From Hemicentrotus pulcherrimus (lineage: Eukaryota; Echinodermata; Echinoidea; Camarodonta; Strongylocentrotidae), in NCBI GenBank assembly GCA_003118195.1, contig BEXV01002779.1, positions 20,719 through 37,301 on the forward strand: a stretch of DNA of 16,583 nt, in the 5' to 3' direction. A program made the translations under genes and the position numbers. How positions within the stretch are numbered: position 1 is the stretch's first letter; the number at the start of each line of letters is the position of its first letter. Shown in pieces: positions 15,714-16,583 of the stretch. A model generated the notes under the pieces. The model made no database searches, was not told the origin of the DNA, and worked only from the letters and a program-made list of their open reading frames with translations.

Positions 15714-16583
15714 TATTTGACCTGAAATTGACCAAACGGATATTGACCTTGATCATGATGAATATGAATGAAAAATACCTTTTGGTTATGAAGATATGAT
15801 AATGAGTTGATTTTCGTAAAATTTTACAAAATGGCGCCTAGATGACGTCATCAGTAAAGGTCAATGTTGAAAACGTTATTGTGCTTCGTACATATGCCTA
15901 TACATATGTGTGCCAAATTTCAAGGCATTTGATTGAGCCATTTTCGTGTTATTTTATTCACAAAAAAGTGGTTAGAAATAAGAAAATTATTTAATAATAA
16001 ATAAAGGCAATTCTAACGAAATTATAAGGTGGTCTGTACTATATACAGCCCACCTGATAATAAGTAACAGAAATAGGAATTAACATAAATTCTTCAACAT
16101 GTGCTGTGAATCTGATGGTATTTCGATTTGTTGTCACTCACCGGTAAAAGGGCATGTCTATGGTTATCAGTTATAATGTATGTCCTATAACTTCACTTCT
16201 CAATATCACTCTTAATACAAACACATATCACACTAATTATATTGTTGTGGGACATCCTGACAACGACTACTGAAAGCCGGCCGTTTATTCAGCATAAATG
16301 TTTTGGCTAGTTCCTTTAGGAACCTGGACCGCACATGGACTATGGTTAAAAGTAACACAGGTAAAACAGAACGAGATCAACAACTCTGGAAACCATAAGA
16401 CCCATGTCGTACAATAAAGTAAATCACCGCTAGAATGATTCAATTACATCATAAATTGATGCCACGCCCTAATCTCCGTGGCGGAAGCTCGCACACGTGT
16501 ACGAGCTGTCGATGTAAATTGCATTCAACCTACATTTGACTGCTATACAATCGTACCCTAGACAAATTATATTAAGTCGTCCC

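Larger units (their letters stand above)
14862..16057. mobile_element. Non-coding 1.2-kb insertion present in one copy only
   Basis: Comparison with the empty site (13199-13219) places this insertion between TA (14860-14861) and TA (16058-16059), so a TA duplication fits. Near the left end ATACTTGTT (14870-14878) and AACAAGTAT (14882-14890) form a perfect 9-bp hairpin, followed by TAGGTAGGCTG. The right end has AGGTGGTCTGTA (16027-16038) pairing with TACAGCCCACCT (16044-16055), one mismatch. TAGGTAGGCTG (14890-14900) and CAGCCCACCTG (16046-16056) are 9 of 11 inverted matches, hinting at subterminal inverted repeats. It holds three TGACGTCA sites (about 15260, 15309, 15844), CG-alternating tracts and no coding frame. 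A non-autonomous DNA transposon is most likely. A Helitron-like element is less likely: the right end reads CTGA before T, but the left end is not TC. Confidence 0.75.
14554..16583 (+). repeat. Duplicated segment, copy 2 (split by an insertion, runs off the window)
   Basis: 14554-14861 matches 12900-13209, and 16058-16583 matches about 13210-13753. The 1.2 kb between (14862-16057) has no counterpart in copy 1. The copy runs to the last base of the window (ATTAAGTCGTCCC), still aligned, just inside the position of SINE copy 3. Copy 1 continues there into SINE copy 3 and X copy D. The copies could be two haplotypes placed in series or a true tandem duplication. Confidence 0.92.

Noticed and set aside
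14862..16057. Helitron
   Set aside because: The right end CTGA before T fits, but the hairpin abuts it directly and the left end does not begin with TC; TA flanks fit a DNA transposon better. Not excluded.

Overview
The window looks like non-coding, repeat-rich nuclear DNA from an animal, most likely a marine invertebrate. The echinoderm or other invertebrate-deuterostome lean is an inference from the style of the SINEs and MITEs, not something shown. It is AT-rich, has no long open reading frame (the longest is about 108 codons, with no recognisable domain), no operons and no bacterial signals. What can be recognised is eukaryotic transposable-element debris: a non-LTR reverse transcriptase relic, three tRNA-derived SINE copies, short inverted-repeat elements, a satellite-like AGTGCCC family and simple repeats. 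I cannot support any intact protein-coding gene, rRNA or tRNA gene.

Layout. 1-19 is a poly-G run, probably technical. 121-579 (minus) is a decayed LINE reverse transcriptase domain. 955-1105 and 2798-2975 are two forward SINE copies of one family. 3126-4270 is featureless and AT-rich. 4271-4491 is a compact GC-rich MITE with nested inverted repeats. From about 4.5 to 14.2 kb, members of a roughly 400-bp repeat (here 'X') recur at about 3.1-kb intervals (4554, 7621, 10703 and 13872 by one anchor), with an extra, shorter copy at about 3.0 kb. Four X copies end in the same splice-donor-like CAG|GTGAGG after a stretch that stays in one frame, so X may be a decayed duplicated exon. Between them lie three copies of a degenerate AGTGCYCTTTTT repeat family ('Y', at 4.8, 8.9 and 12.5 kb), a 0.2-kb direct repeat (5.2 and 5.9 kb), another MITE candidate (6869-7255) and a twin-CRE/E-box cluster (11246-11325).

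The right end is structurally the most informative part. 12900-13753 is repeated at 14554-16583. The second copy starts immediately after the only N in the window (14553) and is interrupted by an insertion of about 1.2 kb (14862-16057) that is absent from the first copy. The simplest reading is that two haplotypes of one locus were placed head to tail by the assembler, so that the insertion would be an allelic transposon polymorphism. A real tandem duplication is the alternative.

No gene-to-gene pathway can be described, and I found no convincing undescribed system. The items most worth checking are the X exon-like array, the duplication at the N with its empty and filled sites, and the unidentified 1.2-kb insertion.
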